DNA of 64,000 bases from JBFWNG01 sp050251195 (GCA_050251195.1 JBFWNG010000011.1:1-64000); one strand, 5' to 3'; positions 25,512 through 34,393 are shown, counted from the stretch's first letter. Program-made: numbers and translations. The notes: generated by a model from the sequence alone, not told the origin.

Positions 25512-27008
25512 ATGCGCATCAGCATATATATCGCCATCTTATTACCCACTTTGACGCTTTGTTTTTCTACTACGTCTTTTTCGCAACAAAATATTATTTC
25601 TGTCGAACCAACCGGTGTTCTCATTGACTATGCTTCCCCGCCCGCAAGTGAAAGCAACTCCTCACTTCCGTTCAAACAATTCTGCAAGAACTTGAGTCGA
25701 GCACTCGTCATAAGCGACGGCTCATTTTCGGGGGGACCATTTGCCGGATCGCTTTGCTCCCAAAATGGCACCGTGATCGACGGAACGGCTGAAAAGTCCC
25801 AGTGGGAACTCAAAATATTTCATAGCGACAATCTACTAACTTTTTCTCTGGCATTTAAGTGGTCAGCCAAGGAACGTCCTGTCGAAGAGGCGCGTTTTCA
25901 AATTCCATTCAATGAAAAGATGATAGTTGCACTCATGGACGAGGAAGTGGCGGCAGATATAGCATACAAACTCCTAGACTCCCTACCGATAAATCTGGCT
26001 GTCCGCGGTGCGAAACTCAATCAAGAGGGTTTAAAAGGCTTACAGGGAAAGTCTGCCTTGCGTTTTTCAGATTCTATCTCAACTTTTGAATTAAAGTACC
26101 ATGCGAAACTCAAAAGGTGGCTTCCATACAATACCAATGTTTGGAAACGCTCCAAGCAAGGCGGGTTTCAAATTCATGATAGAGCGGTTCCTATCGATAC
26201 GAGAAACTTCATTTTTGTGCAAAATAGGAAAGGTCGTCTGCAACGAAGCGAAGAGATCGACGACGAACTTAACCAACATTTAGAACGATATGGCATATCT
26301 CAATCACTTTTCAAAAAATGGCTTGGCAAATCGATCGTTGATACTTTGGCTTCAGGTTATGTTGGTGCCAGATATGGATATCCGTTAGCAAGAAACGATC
26401 CGCTCATTTCAAAGGCAGCCATGGTGAGCGTCTTCACGGAGGTACGAGGAGGCCCCCTGAAAGGTCTGAGATGGTATTGGGATGTCGTTCCAAAAGTCAA
26501 AGCCCGCGTTGAGAATGAACTGCTTACTTACACATGGAGCAGGCCTAGCCTCGGATGGTCCTTCGGTTTTGCAACCGACTGGAAGCTGATCAATAGGATA
26601 GACGCTACTCCAAAATTTGGTCTCTTGGATTTTGATGCCCAGCTTCCCTTGAAAAGTTCGTTATCTGGGGTTGGTATCGTTGGGCGTCGCGTGAGACTCA
26701 AGAACGAACCTAATCTGGGTTTAGAAGTTGGCGTAGAATCGGTACATCCATGGTTTCTTCTGAGGCTTTGGGGTTCACGAGACGCTTCCGGTCTCGTCAA
26801 CATTAGCAAGTCTGGCTCCGTCAGTTCTCAGAGATTGGGACTTGATACCTATTGGGATATGACGAAAATCGGAGGTTTTGAGGTATCCCTGCTCATCTTC
26901 ACTTTTTGGGAACGGTTAAGTATCGGGTTCAACAGCAAAGCGTCCGACATTGCATCGATCCACTACCAACAAGCTTTTGCTGGTTTAGGTGTCACCCTGA
27001 CCTGGTGA
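25512..27008 (+). CDS. Exported protein, possibly outer-membrane barrel
   Basis: 498 residues with signal peptide MRISIYIAILLPTLTLCFST and cleavage near SFSQ. The C-terminal half alternates hydrophobic and polar residues with many aromatics (LRWYWDVVPKVKARVENELL, LGWSFGFATDWKLI) and ends in LGVTLTW. A terminal aromatic of this kind is common in outer-membrane beta-barrels. The N-terminal half is mixed and includes two Cys (FCKNLS, SLCSQNG). It is transcribed away from the giant repeat lipoproteins across a 225-base intergenic region that probably holds both promoters. A role in exporting or displaying those lipoproteins is conjecture from position only. Confidence 0.6.
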   Translation: MRISIYIAILLPTLTLCFSTTSFSQQNIISVEPTGVLIDYASPPASESNSSLPFKQFCKNLSRALVISDGSFSGGPFAGSLCSQNGTVIDGTAEKSQWELKIFHSDNLLTFSLAFKWSAKERPVEEARFQIPFNEKMIVALMDEEVAADIAYKLLDSLPINLAVRGAKLNQEGLKGLQGKSALRFSDSISTFELKYHAKLKRWLPYNTNVWKRSKQGGFQIHDRAVPIDTRNFIFVQNRKGRLQRSEEIDDELNQHLERYGISQSLFKKWLGKSIVDTLASGYVGARYGYPLARNDPLISKAAMVSVFTEVRGGPLKGLRWYWDVVPKVKARVENELLTYTWSRPSLGWSFGFATDWKLINRIDATPKFGLLDFDAQLPLKSSLSGVGIVGRRVRLKNEPNLGLEVGVESVHPWFLLRLWGSRDASGLVNISKSGSVSSQRLGLDTYWDMTKIGGFEVSLLIFTFWERLSIGFNSKASDIASIHYQQAFAGLGVTLTW

Positions 27009-27044
27009 ATGAGTTAGCTTATGGATATGTGCAAAAGGTGTTGT

Positions 27045-27612
27045 TCCTTACAGTGAAATTCGGATGGATAACTCGACTTTTCTTTTATTTCGGGTAGACT
27101 GACTGACTACCATTATATTTGGAGTATTTCCTATGACTCGCAGGGCTGTCATTGCCGCATTTTGCATACTGCCGCTTTTCGTTGCGCCGCTTCTTGGAGG
27201 TCAATTTGCCGCCCCGATCGGTATTTTCGCATCCGCGGTTCTCTTGTGGTTCACGGAAGCTATTCCACTCGCAGCAACTGGTTTGTTGATTCCCGCTGCC
27301 GTTTCTGGTTTTGGCCTGATGTCGACTCAAGAAGCCTTTGGGGCGTTTGGCAATACCATCCTTTTCTTGTTTATGGGGAGTTTCTTTTTGGCTGCTGCAA
27401 TGCGGAAACACGGTCTCGACAAACGGCTTGCATATTTTGTTCTTACCCGCAGGATAGGTACAGCGAATGTTCGTTCTCTGTTGTTTACATTTGGCTGCTT
27501 CGGTTGCTTTATCAGCATGTGGATATCCAACACGACGGCTTGCTTGATGATGGTGCCCATAGCCCTTTCCATTATTTCATGTCTACAGCCGCATTTCGCG
27601 GATAAGCAACAC
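27045..27612 (+). repeat. Duplicate of the DASS transporter promoter and 5' region
   Basis: This segment matches 31969-32536 with only scattered differences, starting upstream of the transporter start (GGATGGATAACTCGACTTTT is shared) and ending at GATAAGCAACACG. Beyond that point the copies diverge completely. Confidence 0.88.
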
Positions 27613-27684
27613 GTCATCTGGGTCAGTCACTTGACTGGCACCTCAACCGAATGTCGGCTCGCAGCCTACCTATCTTTATATTAA
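27133..27684 (+). pseudogene. SLC13/DASS transporter, truncated N-terminal copy
   Basis: The first 160 residues are about 95% identical to the intact transporter at 32057-33472 and include the first SNT motif (MWISNTTACLMMVPI). At base 27612 the frame enters a REP/RAYT fragment, and the last 24 residues (VIWVSHLTGTSTECRLAAYL) are translated REP DNA. It lacks the second half of the transporter and cannot be functional. The ribosome site and upstream sequence are intact, so it may still be transcribed. Confidence 0.9.
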
Positions 27685-27770
27685 TGATTTTCATGGCGCG
27701 AATCCCGAGATCTCAATTACCCGTAGGATGGTTTCATTGCATCAACCGAGGGGCGAGTCGCGCGCCTCCG
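27613..27770 (+). mobile_element. Truncated REP/RAYT element, left end
   Basis: Bases match 30903-31055 closely: TCTGGGTCAGTCACTTGACT at the REP, then CCTCAACCGAATGTCG, and the first 25 codons of the RAYT gene (GGTTTCATTGCATCAACCGA). The match stops at about 27758 after 'GGGGCGAGTCGCGC'. The right REP and the catalytic part are missing. Confidence 0.8.
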
Positions 27771-27792
27771 AAGATCTAACTGTTCCGGTGTC

Positions 27793-28878
27793 CTATATTC
27801 TGAGGCGCAAAAATAGTGTGACGAGGAGGTATAGGGAAACACTCGCACCAACACCGTTAGCGATTAATTGGCACGGGGCAAGACGGTTGATTACTCCCAT
27901 TTTCTTGAAAGACACTCCTATAAGGTACAAGATGTTGAAAACGACGCCAAGAATAATAGCGTTGCCCAGGTAGAAACCTGCCACAATGCCTGATTTGAGC
28001 GACGAGTCGAGCTTTTCAACCATTTGTATAACTACGGCTGTCTCCAAACCGTAAAACACCGTTGCCGTTAGGACAAGACTTAGAGAGAGGCTCTTTCCTG
28101 TTTTGTTAACAGCAAAGAAAATAGAAATATACAGGGCGACCAACAAGCCAAAGTAGACGTGGGAAATATAGAGAAAGGAAAAGACGGTCTGGACCGACTT
28201 GCTTGCCAGGACCGCAAACGATAGCGTCCCCGCTACAGCCAACATACCGCCCGTTAACCCTATTTTGAAAAGCGGCCTTATCCTCAGTGTCCAAATAGCG
28301 ATCACCAACAGTAAAAGGCCAATACCAGGAGGTAGCCTATGAAATCCGCCAAACCAAAGAGCGGCCTGCCGTCCCACTCCCGCGAGGTCGCCTGCGTCGT
28401 TGCCTCCGAAAAAACTCAAGCCGGCGAGGAAGTAGAGATAACTCCAGTCAGTAATTATCTCTTTCTCGGGAGAGGATTTGTCGAGACTGAAATGGCCCGA
28501 AGCGCCCTTGACTCCAAGGCTGAATCCGTCGGGAAGGTTTTGCGGATCGACAAACGATACTTTTACTTTCGAAGGAGAAGTTGGGCAAGACAACACAAAA
28601 GCCGCCGCAATGACAGTTTCGTTGGAAAGCATGATGGGATCGCGCACTCCGCACGTTTTGCCGGCCGAGGAGACTCTGATGAACTCGCTAATATCTTTGC
28701 CACTGTACTCGATCTTTCCGTTAAAGGCGGACGCTATGACTTGACGGTCTATCTGAAGATGAGCGTCCAGTATGTTATTCGGACCAGCTTCCAGGGTCAA
28801 CGTTCCAGAGTTTTGAGGACCATCGGACGCAATCGCGACGGGTGCAAGAATCCAAGATAATAGAAATGGAAATATCAA
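27793..28878 (-). CDS. Membrane protein with exported N-terminal domain, HupE/UreJ-like
   Basis: 361 residues. A signal peptide (MIFPFLLSWILAPVAIASDG) precedes a soluble domain of about 140 residues with two Cys (AGKTCGVRD, FVLSCPTS). About six or seven hydrophobic helices follow (residues 175-360), including GLLLLVIAIWTLRI and SFLYISHVYFGLLVALYISI. This layout, a periplasmic domain plus a helical bundle, resembles HupE/UreJ_2-type proteins that occur near YtkA-like and cytochrome peroxidase genes, but the diagnostic His/Asp motifs are not clear here. It is divergent from the YtkA-like and MauG-like genes. A metal (Ni or Cu) handling role is inference. Confidence 0.5.
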   Translation of the reverse strand: MIFPFLLSWILAPVAIASDGPQNSGTLTLEAGPNNILDAHLQIDRQVIASAFNGKIEYSGKDISEFIRVSSAGKTCGVRDPIMLSNETVIAAAFVLSCPTSPSKVKVSFVDPQNLPDGFSLGVKGASGHFSLDKSSPEKEIITDWSYLYFLAGLSFFGGNDAGDLAGVGRQAALWFGGFHRLPPGIGLLLLVIAIWTLRIRPLFKIGLTGGMLAVAGTLSFAVLASKSVQTVFSFLYISHVYFGLLVALYISIFFAVNKTGKSLSLSLVLTATVFYGLETAVVIQMVEKLDSSLKSGIVAGFYLGNAIILGVVFNILYLIGVSFKKMGVINRLAPCQLIANGVGASVSLYLLVTLFLRLRI

Positions 28879-28981
28879 GGCTTTGTGCCTCCTATGCTTT
28901 CCAACCCAGGCATAAACGGGCGTCGCCGGTAAAAATTTGATATGCTTGTTAGAAGCAATATTATCATATCTGGGGTGAACA

Positions 28982-29413
28982 TTGAACCCACATTCAGTTA
29001 GACTGGCTGCGGTCGCGGCGGCAGCGATTTTGGGAGGCTTTTTCGCGGAGCAACCACTGCAGGCCGCGAGTTCAGCGGCGGAAGAAAAGCTCGTTTATCC
29101 TCATTACTTGATAACGATGGAAACCGCCGAAAAAAAGCCGCTATCGCTCAACCTTCACACGACTCTAATTTTATCCGTTGATCCCCAGACCAAGAATGCT
29201 CCGCCTGTGTCCGACCTAAGTTTTGACGCACGCATGCCAGAACACAAACACGGAATGGTCACCAAACCCAAAATCTCAAAGATGGCGGATGGCAGGTTTC
29301 GCGTCGAGGGAGTCCGGCTGCATATGGCGGGGAAGTGGGTCTTTCACTTTGTTCTACAACACCCCGAGGGCAAAACGGAAATTTCGTCGCCTTTTTTTGT
29401 GAACCCAAAATAA
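28982..29413 (+). CDS. Periplasmic YtkA/FixH-like protein
   Basis: 143 residues from a TTG start with GGGG just upstream. A signal peptide (LAAVAAAAILGGFFAEQPLQ) precedes an immunoglobulin-like domain. The segment LSFDARMPEHKHGMVTKPKI followed by GRFRVEGVRLHMAGKWVFHF is the YtkA-like pattern: 'MP.H.HGM...P', then 'G.y.v.g...M.G.W.l...v'. The Met/His cluster suggests copper or haem-protein contact. The next gene, a MauG-like dihaem protein, starts 37 bases downstream, so the two form an operon. YtkA-like proteins are known to occur beside dihaem peroxidases. Confidence 0.75.
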   Translation: MNPHSVRLAAVAAAAILGGFFAEQPLQAASSAAEEKLVYPHYLITMETAEKKPLSLNLHTTLILSVDPQTKNAPPVSDLSFDARMPEHKHGMVTKPKISKMADGRFRVEGVRLHMAGKWVFHFVLQHPEGKTEISSPFFVNPK

Positions 29414-29450
29414 ATAACGCGTTTATCGAGCAACTAAAGGGAAGATTCCA

Positions 29451-30899
29451 TTGCTGAAAAAGGCCACCATCGCAATCGCCTTCGTCTTCATGACTGTCTG
29501 TTCGCTCTATTTCGCGCAAGATCTTTTTAGTAATTCAGGCCTTGGTGCGAAGGCTCTGTTAGCAGACAGGATAGACTATAGGGCTCTGAGGAAAAAAGCT
29601 TCCACCTTTTTGCTATCCGCCCCTCAGCTTTCTCCATACGAACGGCGGCTAGCCTCCCTCGGCCGCCAGATTTTTTTCGATACCAGACTGTCCCGCAACG
29701 GCAGCGTCTCATGCGCGACCTGCCACCAACCCGACAAAGCCTTTACAGACGGTCTTGAAGTCGCGCGCGGTTTGGCATTAACAGATCGCAATACGCCGAC
29801 AGTGTTAAATGCTTTTTCGGTCTACTGGTTTTTTTGGGACGGTCGGGCTGATTCTCTGGCCGCTCAAGCCGTCGGACCCATCGAAAACGAAAAGGAACAC
29901 GGCTTCAGCAAGGCCGAAGTGGCCGGGATAGTCGCGAAACATTATCGCGAAGAGTACGAAGCGTTGTTTGGGAAGCTAGACATCGGTATGTTAACGAAGA
30001 TGCCTAAGACCGCGCATCCGCCAACGCCGGTGATTGAGGTCTCGGCTGAACTGCTGGACAAAGCGTTGCCTTCCGTGGGTAGTTCGCTCACCATCCAACG
30101 CTTAGCCACGGAGGCCGAAAACCTTGGCATTCCGATCCAAGAGGCTTTCAAGCGGGAAGTATTGGGCATGACCGCAGGGAAGGACTTCGAAGAACGAACC
30201 TATGAAAACGGCGACTCCATAGTCGAGCAGCGAGTGAACGAAGTTATGGCGAACGTCGCCCTTGGCATCGAAGCTTATGAAAAGGGACTTGTTGCAAATG
30301 AGTCTTCCTTCGATACGTTCGTTCGATCTTGGCTAAATGGACAAGCTGATGATCCCTTCGTGCACTTTTCCGAACGCTTTGGAGCCGAAGAGCTTCTTGG
30401 ATTCGATATATTTGCGGGCAAAGGCGCATGCCATATCTGTCACAATGGAGGAGCCTTTTCCGACAGTCAGTTCCATAATATTGGTTTACCCGATATCGGC
30501 AAACCACTCTCCCTCGGACGAAGCCAAGGATTACTCAAAGCACAGGCGGATGAATTCAACTGTAAAGGTGTCTACAACAAGTATCCGGAACGCCAGCAGC
30601 GCCAAAGCTGCCTTGATCTGGATTATCTTGATCGCGACACGCCGGAAGGCGTTGGCGCCTTCAAAACTCCCATGCTCCGCAATGTTGATCAAACGGCGCC
30701 CTATATGCATGACGGGCGGTTTGGGACTCTGCGCGACGTGATCAACCACTACGACGCCATGAACACGCTACCGGCAATAGGGTTTCGAGAAGAGTCCTTA
30801 AAGCCTCTTCAACTCGATGAAATGGAGAAGCAAGCGCTGGAGGCCTTCCTCAAAAGCCTCACGTCCCCGATTCGAGACCTTACTGCCAATGAGCATTAG
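29451..30899 (+). CDS. Dihaem cytochrome c peroxidase/MauG family protein
   Basis: 482 residues from TTG with AAGGGA upstream. An N-terminal signal or anchor (ATIAIAFVFMTVCSLYFAQD) is present. There are two haem-c sites, C88-A-T-C-H92 and C327-H-I-C-H331. The pattern SLGRQIFFDTRLSRNGSVSC followed by ATCHQPDKAFTDG is characteristic of the CCP/MauG family. The C-terminal FKTPMLRNVDQTAPYMHDGR segment and an ending typical of the family are present. It acts in the periplasm, either reducing H2O2 or oxidising a protein side chain. Pairing with a YtkA-like protein and a membrane partner favours a specialised role. The last gene before a RAYT element. Confidence 0.9.
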   Translation: MLKKATIAIAFVFMTVCSLYFAQDLFSNSGLGAKALLADRIDYRALRKKASTFLLSAPQLSPYERRLASLGRQIFFDTRLSRNGSVSCATCHQPDKAFTDGLEVARGLALTDRNTPTVLNAFSVYWFFWDGRADSLAAQAVGPIENEKEHGFSKAEVAGIVAKHYREEYEALFGKLDIGMLTKMPKTAHPPTPVIEVSAELLDKALPSVGSSLTIQRLATEAENLGIPIQEAFKREVLGMTAGKDFEERTYENGDSIVEQRVNEVMANVALGIEAYEKGLVANESSFDTFVRSWLNGQADDPFVHFSERFGAEELLGFDIFAGKGACHICHNGGAFSDSQFHNIGLPDIGKPLSLGRSQGLLKAQADEFNCKGVYNKYPERQQRQSCLDLDYLDRDTPEGVGAFKTPMLRNVDQTAPYMHDGRFGTLRDVINHYDAMNTLPAIGFREESLKPLQLDEMEKQALEAFLKSLTSPIRDLTANEH

Positions 30900-30974
30900 T
30901 CGTGATATCTGGGTCAGTCACTTGACTGGCACCTCAACCGAATGTCGCTCGCTGCCTACCTGAATTCATATTAA

Positions 30975-31418
30975 ATGACTTTCATGACGCGAATACCGAG
31001 ATCTCGATTACCCCCAGGATGGTTTCATTGCATCAACCGAGGGGCAAATCGCGCTCAAATATTTTTTGACGACGACGACTATCGATGGTTTGTGAATGCT
31101 CTCACACAAGGCGCGCAAGTATTTTCGCTAACCCTGTCCACATATTGCATTATGCCCAATCATTGGCATGTTGTTTTGCACTGTGAGGATATTTCGTTTA
31201 TGTCCTCGATGTTCAAGAAGCTTTTAAACGATCAAACAAGACGCCATCACGCTAAATATCAGACAATAGGCCACGGCCCTTTATACCAGGGGCGATTTAA
31301 GTCTTTTCCTATTAAGGATGACGAGGCATTAAACGTGATATGCGCTTACATTGAGAATAATCCCGTGCGAGCGAAGCTTGTAAATGAAGCCGCCGCTTGG
31401 CCTTGGTCTTCTAGGTGA
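30975..31418 (+). CDS. REP-associated tyrosine transposase (RAYT, Y1/HUH)
   Basis: 147 residues. The HUH motif is PNHWHVVLH (His63, His65). The catalytic tyrosine is Tyr125 in ICAYIENNPVRAKLV, and the family's 'GPLYQGRFKSFPI' segment is present. A second ATG at 30984 (MTRIPRSRLPPGWF) is the more usual RAYT start. The frame stops inside the first right-hand REP, soon after the usual 'WPWSSR', so it is close to the short end of the family's size range. RAYTs cut and join REP single strands and are thought to be domesticated transposases that spread REPs. Confidence 0.88.
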   Translation: MTFMTRIPRSRLPPGWFHCINRGANRAQIFFDDDDYRWFVNALTQGAQVFSLTLSTYCIMPNHWHVVLHCEDISFMSSMFKKLLNDQTRRHHAKYQTIGHGPLYQGRFKSFPIKDDEALNVICAYIENNPVRAKLVNEAAAWPWSSR

Positions 31419-31513
31419 CAGTCAAGTGACTGACCCGTATAGTCTTCTAGGTGACAGTCAAGTGACTGACCCGTATAGTCTTCTAGGTGACAGTCAAGAG
31501 ATTGACCTGTATA
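31406..31513 (+). repeat. Three tandem 36-bp REP-containing repeats
   Basis: Units at 31406-31441, 31442-31477 and 31478-31513 read GTCTTCTAGGTGACAGTCAA followed by GTGACTGACCCGTATA. The first two are identical; the third has a few substitutions (GAGATTGACCTG). There are no spacers, so this is not a CRISPR. It forms the right-hand REP cluster of the RAYT element. Confidence 0.88.
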
Positions 31514-31548
31514 GTCCTTGAATGACGATAATGAAAGTAGGGGAGTCG

Positions 31549-31920
31549 ATGAAAGCATCTCAATTTCATCAGTTGATACATAAGATGGGTGAAGCTTGGA
31601 CAAATCGAGATTACGATTTTTTGGAAAGCGTCTTTGCCGACGATGTGGATTACTATGATCCGCTTCGATATCGAAATCGTAACCTTAAAGAACTTAGTGC
31701 CTTCTTTCGTAATGACCCCACGGACAATGAGTCATGTGTCATGCATTCCACAATCTTTGAAGAAGAAAGGCAACTAGGTGCGGCTGAATATACCTATAAT
31801 GGCCACCAGCAGTATCATGGCCTGGTTTATATTAAGATTGTGAACGATAAAATCGCTGTGTGGCGCGAGTATCAACACGTCAATGATAAGTCGTGGGAAG
31901 ACTTTATTAAGGGAACGTAA
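31549..31920 (+). CDS. SnoaL/NTF2-like protein
   Basis: 123 residues from the ATG at 31549 with AGGGGAG just upstream; ATGs at 31522 and 31531 are alternatives. The pattern KMGEAWTNRDYDFLESVFAD followed by DVDYYDPLR is the NTF2/SnoaL-like cone-fold start ('w..rD...l..ly.dD..y.dp'). It ends IKIVNDKIAVWREYQHVNDK, the typical C-terminal strand. Such proteins bind or isomerise small ligands, and this one has no signal peptide. The substrate is unknown. It is placed between the REP cluster and the transporter, probably as its own transcript. Confidence 0.8.
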   Translation: MKASQFHQLIHKMGEAWTNRDYDFLESVFADDVDYYDPLRYRNRNLKELSAFFRNDPTDNESCVMHSTIFEEERQLGAAEYTYNGHQQYHGLVYIKIVNDKIAVWREYQHVNDKSWEDFIKGT

Positions 31921-31968
31921 AGCAAAACTGCTCCATCCATTATTTCTTTGTCAGGCAGTCCAGTGTGT

Positions 31969-32536
31969 CACCTTACAATGAAACCCGGATGGATAACTCG
32001 ACTTTTCTTTTATTTCGGGTAGACTGATTCAATTATTATATTTTGGAGCATTTCTTATGACTCGTAAGGCTGCCATTGCCGCGTTTTGCATTCTGCCGCT
32101 TTTCGTTGCGCCGTTTCTTGGAGTTCAATTTGCCGCTCCGATCGGTATTTTCGCATCCGCGGTTCTGTTGTGGTTCACGGAAGCTATTCCACTTGCGGCA
32201 ACTGGTTTGCTGATTCCCGCTGCCGTTTCTGGTTTTGGTCTGATGTCGACTCAAGAAGCCTTTGGGGCGTTTGGCAATACCATCCTTTTCTTGTTTATGG
32301 GGAGTTTCTTTTTGGCTGCTGCAATGCAGAAACACGGTCTCGACAAACGACTGGCATATTTTGTTCTTACCCGTCGCATAGGTACAGCGAATGTTCGTTC
32401 TTTGTTGTTTACATTTGGCTGCATCGGTTGCTTTATCAGCATGTGGATATCCAACACGACGGCCTGTTTGATGATGGTGCCCATAGCCCTTTCCATTATT
32501 TCATGTCTGCAGCCGCATTTTGCGGATAAGCAACAC
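31969..32536 (+). repeat. Source copy of the duplicated DASS 5' region
   Basis: Matches 27045-27612 with few differences, covering about 90 bases upstream of the start and the first 160 codons of the transporter. Confidence 0.88.
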
Positions 32537-33472
32537 GGCAAGAATTTTGCTACGAAAATTATGTTGCTTTGTGCCTTTGCTCCGAGCATCGGAGGTGTTG
32601 CTACTCCTGTTGGCTCTCCGCCTAATCTTCTTGCGGTACAGTTTTTGGCGGAAAAAGGGATACACCTGGGATTTGCGCAATGGGCCCTCATGGGGGCGCC
32701 GCTTTCGATAGTTATGCTGTGTGTTGTTTTTGCCGTGCTGCAAAAGATGTTCCCTACCTCGGATATCGATATGAAGGGTTTGCGTGCTGTTTTGCAAACT
32801 CAATGGCAAAATTTAGGAAAGATAACAACCGCAGAAATTCAGGTCGTTCTTTGCTTTCTACTGGCTGTTGTTCTTTGGATTGTTCCTGATATGTTGCCGC
32901 TTCTGGTCTCCGATAGTGCTCTCGTGAAAAGTCTGGCAGATCGTATGAATCCTGCCGTAGTGGCGGTCGCATGTTCACTTATCCTATTCATATTGCCGAC
33001 CGGCGGAACCGCGAATCTCACTTGGGACGACGTTTTGGGCATTGATTGGGGTACAATCTTGCTATTTGGCGGTGGATTATGCTTGGGTACGATGCTTATG
33101 AAAACTGGTCTCGCCAAAGCCATAGGGCAGGAAATTTTTGGATCGGGCCAAAGCCTGATATTGCTCATCTCCGTAGCCGTTTGTGCCACAACGTTATTGT
33201 CGGAGTTTAGTTCAAATACCTCGGCTGCGGCTATCATGGTACCGATACTTCTCGGCTCCATGGGCGGCGAACATAACGCGACGTTACCCGTCTTTGCCAC
33301 GGCAATGGCCGCAAGTTTAGGTTTCATGCTTCCTGTTTCTACTCCACCCAATGCGATTGTGTACGGAACCGGCAAGGTCGATCTCAAACAGATGATGGCG
33401 GCAGGATTAGCGCTCGATATTCTCGGAGCCTCGATAGTTGTTGCAGCGATTCTTTTCTATTCGACGTTATAG
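32057..33472 (+). CDS. SLC13/DASS-family sodium:anion symporter
   Basis: 471 residues with GGAG eight bases upstream. About 11-12 hydrophobic helices are visible. The two SNT motifs that line the substrate and sodium sites of the DASS family are present: MWISNTTACLMMVPI in the first half and EFSSNTSAAAIMVPILL in the second. The re-entrant loop sequence GGVATPVGSPPNLLAVQFLA is also typical. It should be a Na+-coupled dicarboxylate, sulfate or related anion importer in the inner membrane; the substrate cannot be told by eye. A truncated duplicate lies at 27133. Confidence 0.92.
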   Translation: MTRKAAIAAFCILPLFVAPFLGVQFAAPIGIFASAVLLWFTEAIPLAATGLLIPAAVSGFGLMSTQEAFGAFGNTILFLFMGSFFLAAAMQKHGLDKRLAYFVLTRRIGTANVRSLLFTFGCIGCFISMWISNTTACLMMVPIALSIISCLQPHFADKQHGKNFATKIMLLCAFAPSIGGVATPVGSPPNLLAVQFLAEKGIHLGFAQWALMGAPLSIVMLCVVFAVLQKMFPTSDIDMKGLRAVLQTQWQNLGKITTAEIQVVLCFLLAVVLWIVPDMLPLLVSDSALVKSLADRMNPAVVAVACSLILFILPTGGTANLTWDDVLGIDWGTILLFGGGLCLGTMLMKTGLAKAIGQEIFGSGQSLILLISVAVCATTLLSEFSSNTSAAAIMVPILLGSMGGEHNATLPVFATAMAASLGFMLPVSTPPNAIVYGTGKVDLKQMMAAGLALDILGASIVVAAILFYSTL

Positions 33473-33664
33473 ATTAAAAATGCGCGGTCGCTGGCTCATC
33501 CTCATAGCGTCAGATATGCGGAAAGAGCCGAAGCACATAACCTAACTGAATCAGGGACGCAGTAGAGAAAAAGTGTTTCACTCCCCATGACTGGCTGGCC
33601 ATACCTTCCGCGGGGAAGTGGGGCATGGTAAAGACGAGGTCCACAAAACTTTAAGGAGTAGTGT

Positions 33665-34201
33665 ATGAAGATAGGAGTTTTGGTAGCCGCCCTGACGCTT
33701 GCTGCTCTGGCTTGCGGTCGAAAAGAAAATGGTTCGAAGCTGGCTGCTGCGGAAAGAAAAGACATCGAACAAGAGCTGTACGATTCCATGCTGGCGTTGG
33801 AAAACAAAGAAACGACATGCGAATGGAAAACGCCTGAAAACGGCGACTTTACGATCCCAACAAAGATTGTGCTCGATGACAAACACCCGGAGACCCGAGA
33901 ATTTTTCTTTCGTTTTGTCTCCGTCAACGATCCCGAAACGGCTTCAGGCGTTCTTGTGCTGCACCGCCCGGTCGACTTCCGGATTCCGCCTTTGGAAAGA
34001 AGCGTTTCCGTGGCCGACAACGTTGAAACCGTGCTTATTGACTACACTTTTACGGGGTACTTCTACGACAACGTTCAGATCATTAAGACCACAAATTTGT
34101 CCAGCAACAAAAGGACTTTGAAAATCGAATTTCGAAAAATCCTTCACACCAATGGAAATCCGATCGGCGCCATTATTTGTGACGCGGTTGCGGTTCAGTA
34201 A
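33665..34201 (+). CDS. Lipoprotein of unknown function
   Basis: 178 residues with AAGGAG upstream. The signal MKIGVLVAALTLAALACGRK carries a lipobox (LALAC-like) with the acyl-Cys at 17. The mature domain is soluble, alpha/beta (FTIPTKIVLDDKHPETREFF), with Cys residues at ETTCEWK and AIICDAV that could pair. No family was recognised. A hairpin at 34217-34241 ends the transcript. Confidence 0.75.
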   Translation: MKIGVLVAALTLAALACGRKENGSKLAAAERKDIEQELYDSMLALENKETTCEWKTPENGDFTIPTKIVLDDKHPETREFFFRFVSVNDPETASGVLVLHRPVDFRIPPLERSVSVADNVETVLIDYTFTGYFYDNVQIIKTTNLSSNKRTLKIEFRKILHTNGNPIGAIICDAVAVQ

Positions 34202-34216
34202 TCCTCACAACCTCGT

Positions 34217-34241
34217 GAGATCCTTCGCTTCGAAGGGTCTC
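34217..34241 (+). terminator. Hairpin after the lipoprotein gene
   Basis: An 11-pair stem (GAGATCCTTCG / CGAAGGGTCTC, one G-T pair) around a three-base loop lies 16 bases after the stop. It is followed by TTCCC, a weak T-run. Confidence 0.5.
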
Positions 34242-34393
34242 TTCCCATAGAAGACAGTCTTGTAAGCTACTTTGGAAACTCTTTGAAAGGCCTCCAAGAC
34301 CCGAATCATTGCCATTCAGCGACTATCCCTTGGCCATCCTGCAGGAATAATTGTTCTCTATTTGCATAGAGGCCGCAAGTTAAATATTTAGCT

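Larger units (their letters stand above)
30905..31513 (+). mobile_element. RAYT gene with inverted flanking REP sequences
   Basis: The left REP (GGGTCAGTCACTTGACTGGC, 30911-30930) and the three right-hand units share the same core in opposite orientation (CAGTCAAGTGACTGACCC). Each core contains the imperfect palindrome CAGTCA-AG-TGACTG. The RAYT gene lies between them. Arrangement and sequence fit a REP-associated tyrosine transposase with its cognate REPs. Confidence 0.85.

Noticed and set aside
31406..31513. Possible CRISPR array
   Set aside because: The three 36-bp units are directly adjacent with no spacers, contain the REP core and flank a RAYT gene.
33502..34020. 172-codon minus-strand frame
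   Set aside because: Antisense to the lipoprotein gene at 33665-34201, which has a clear signal, lipobox and ribosome site.
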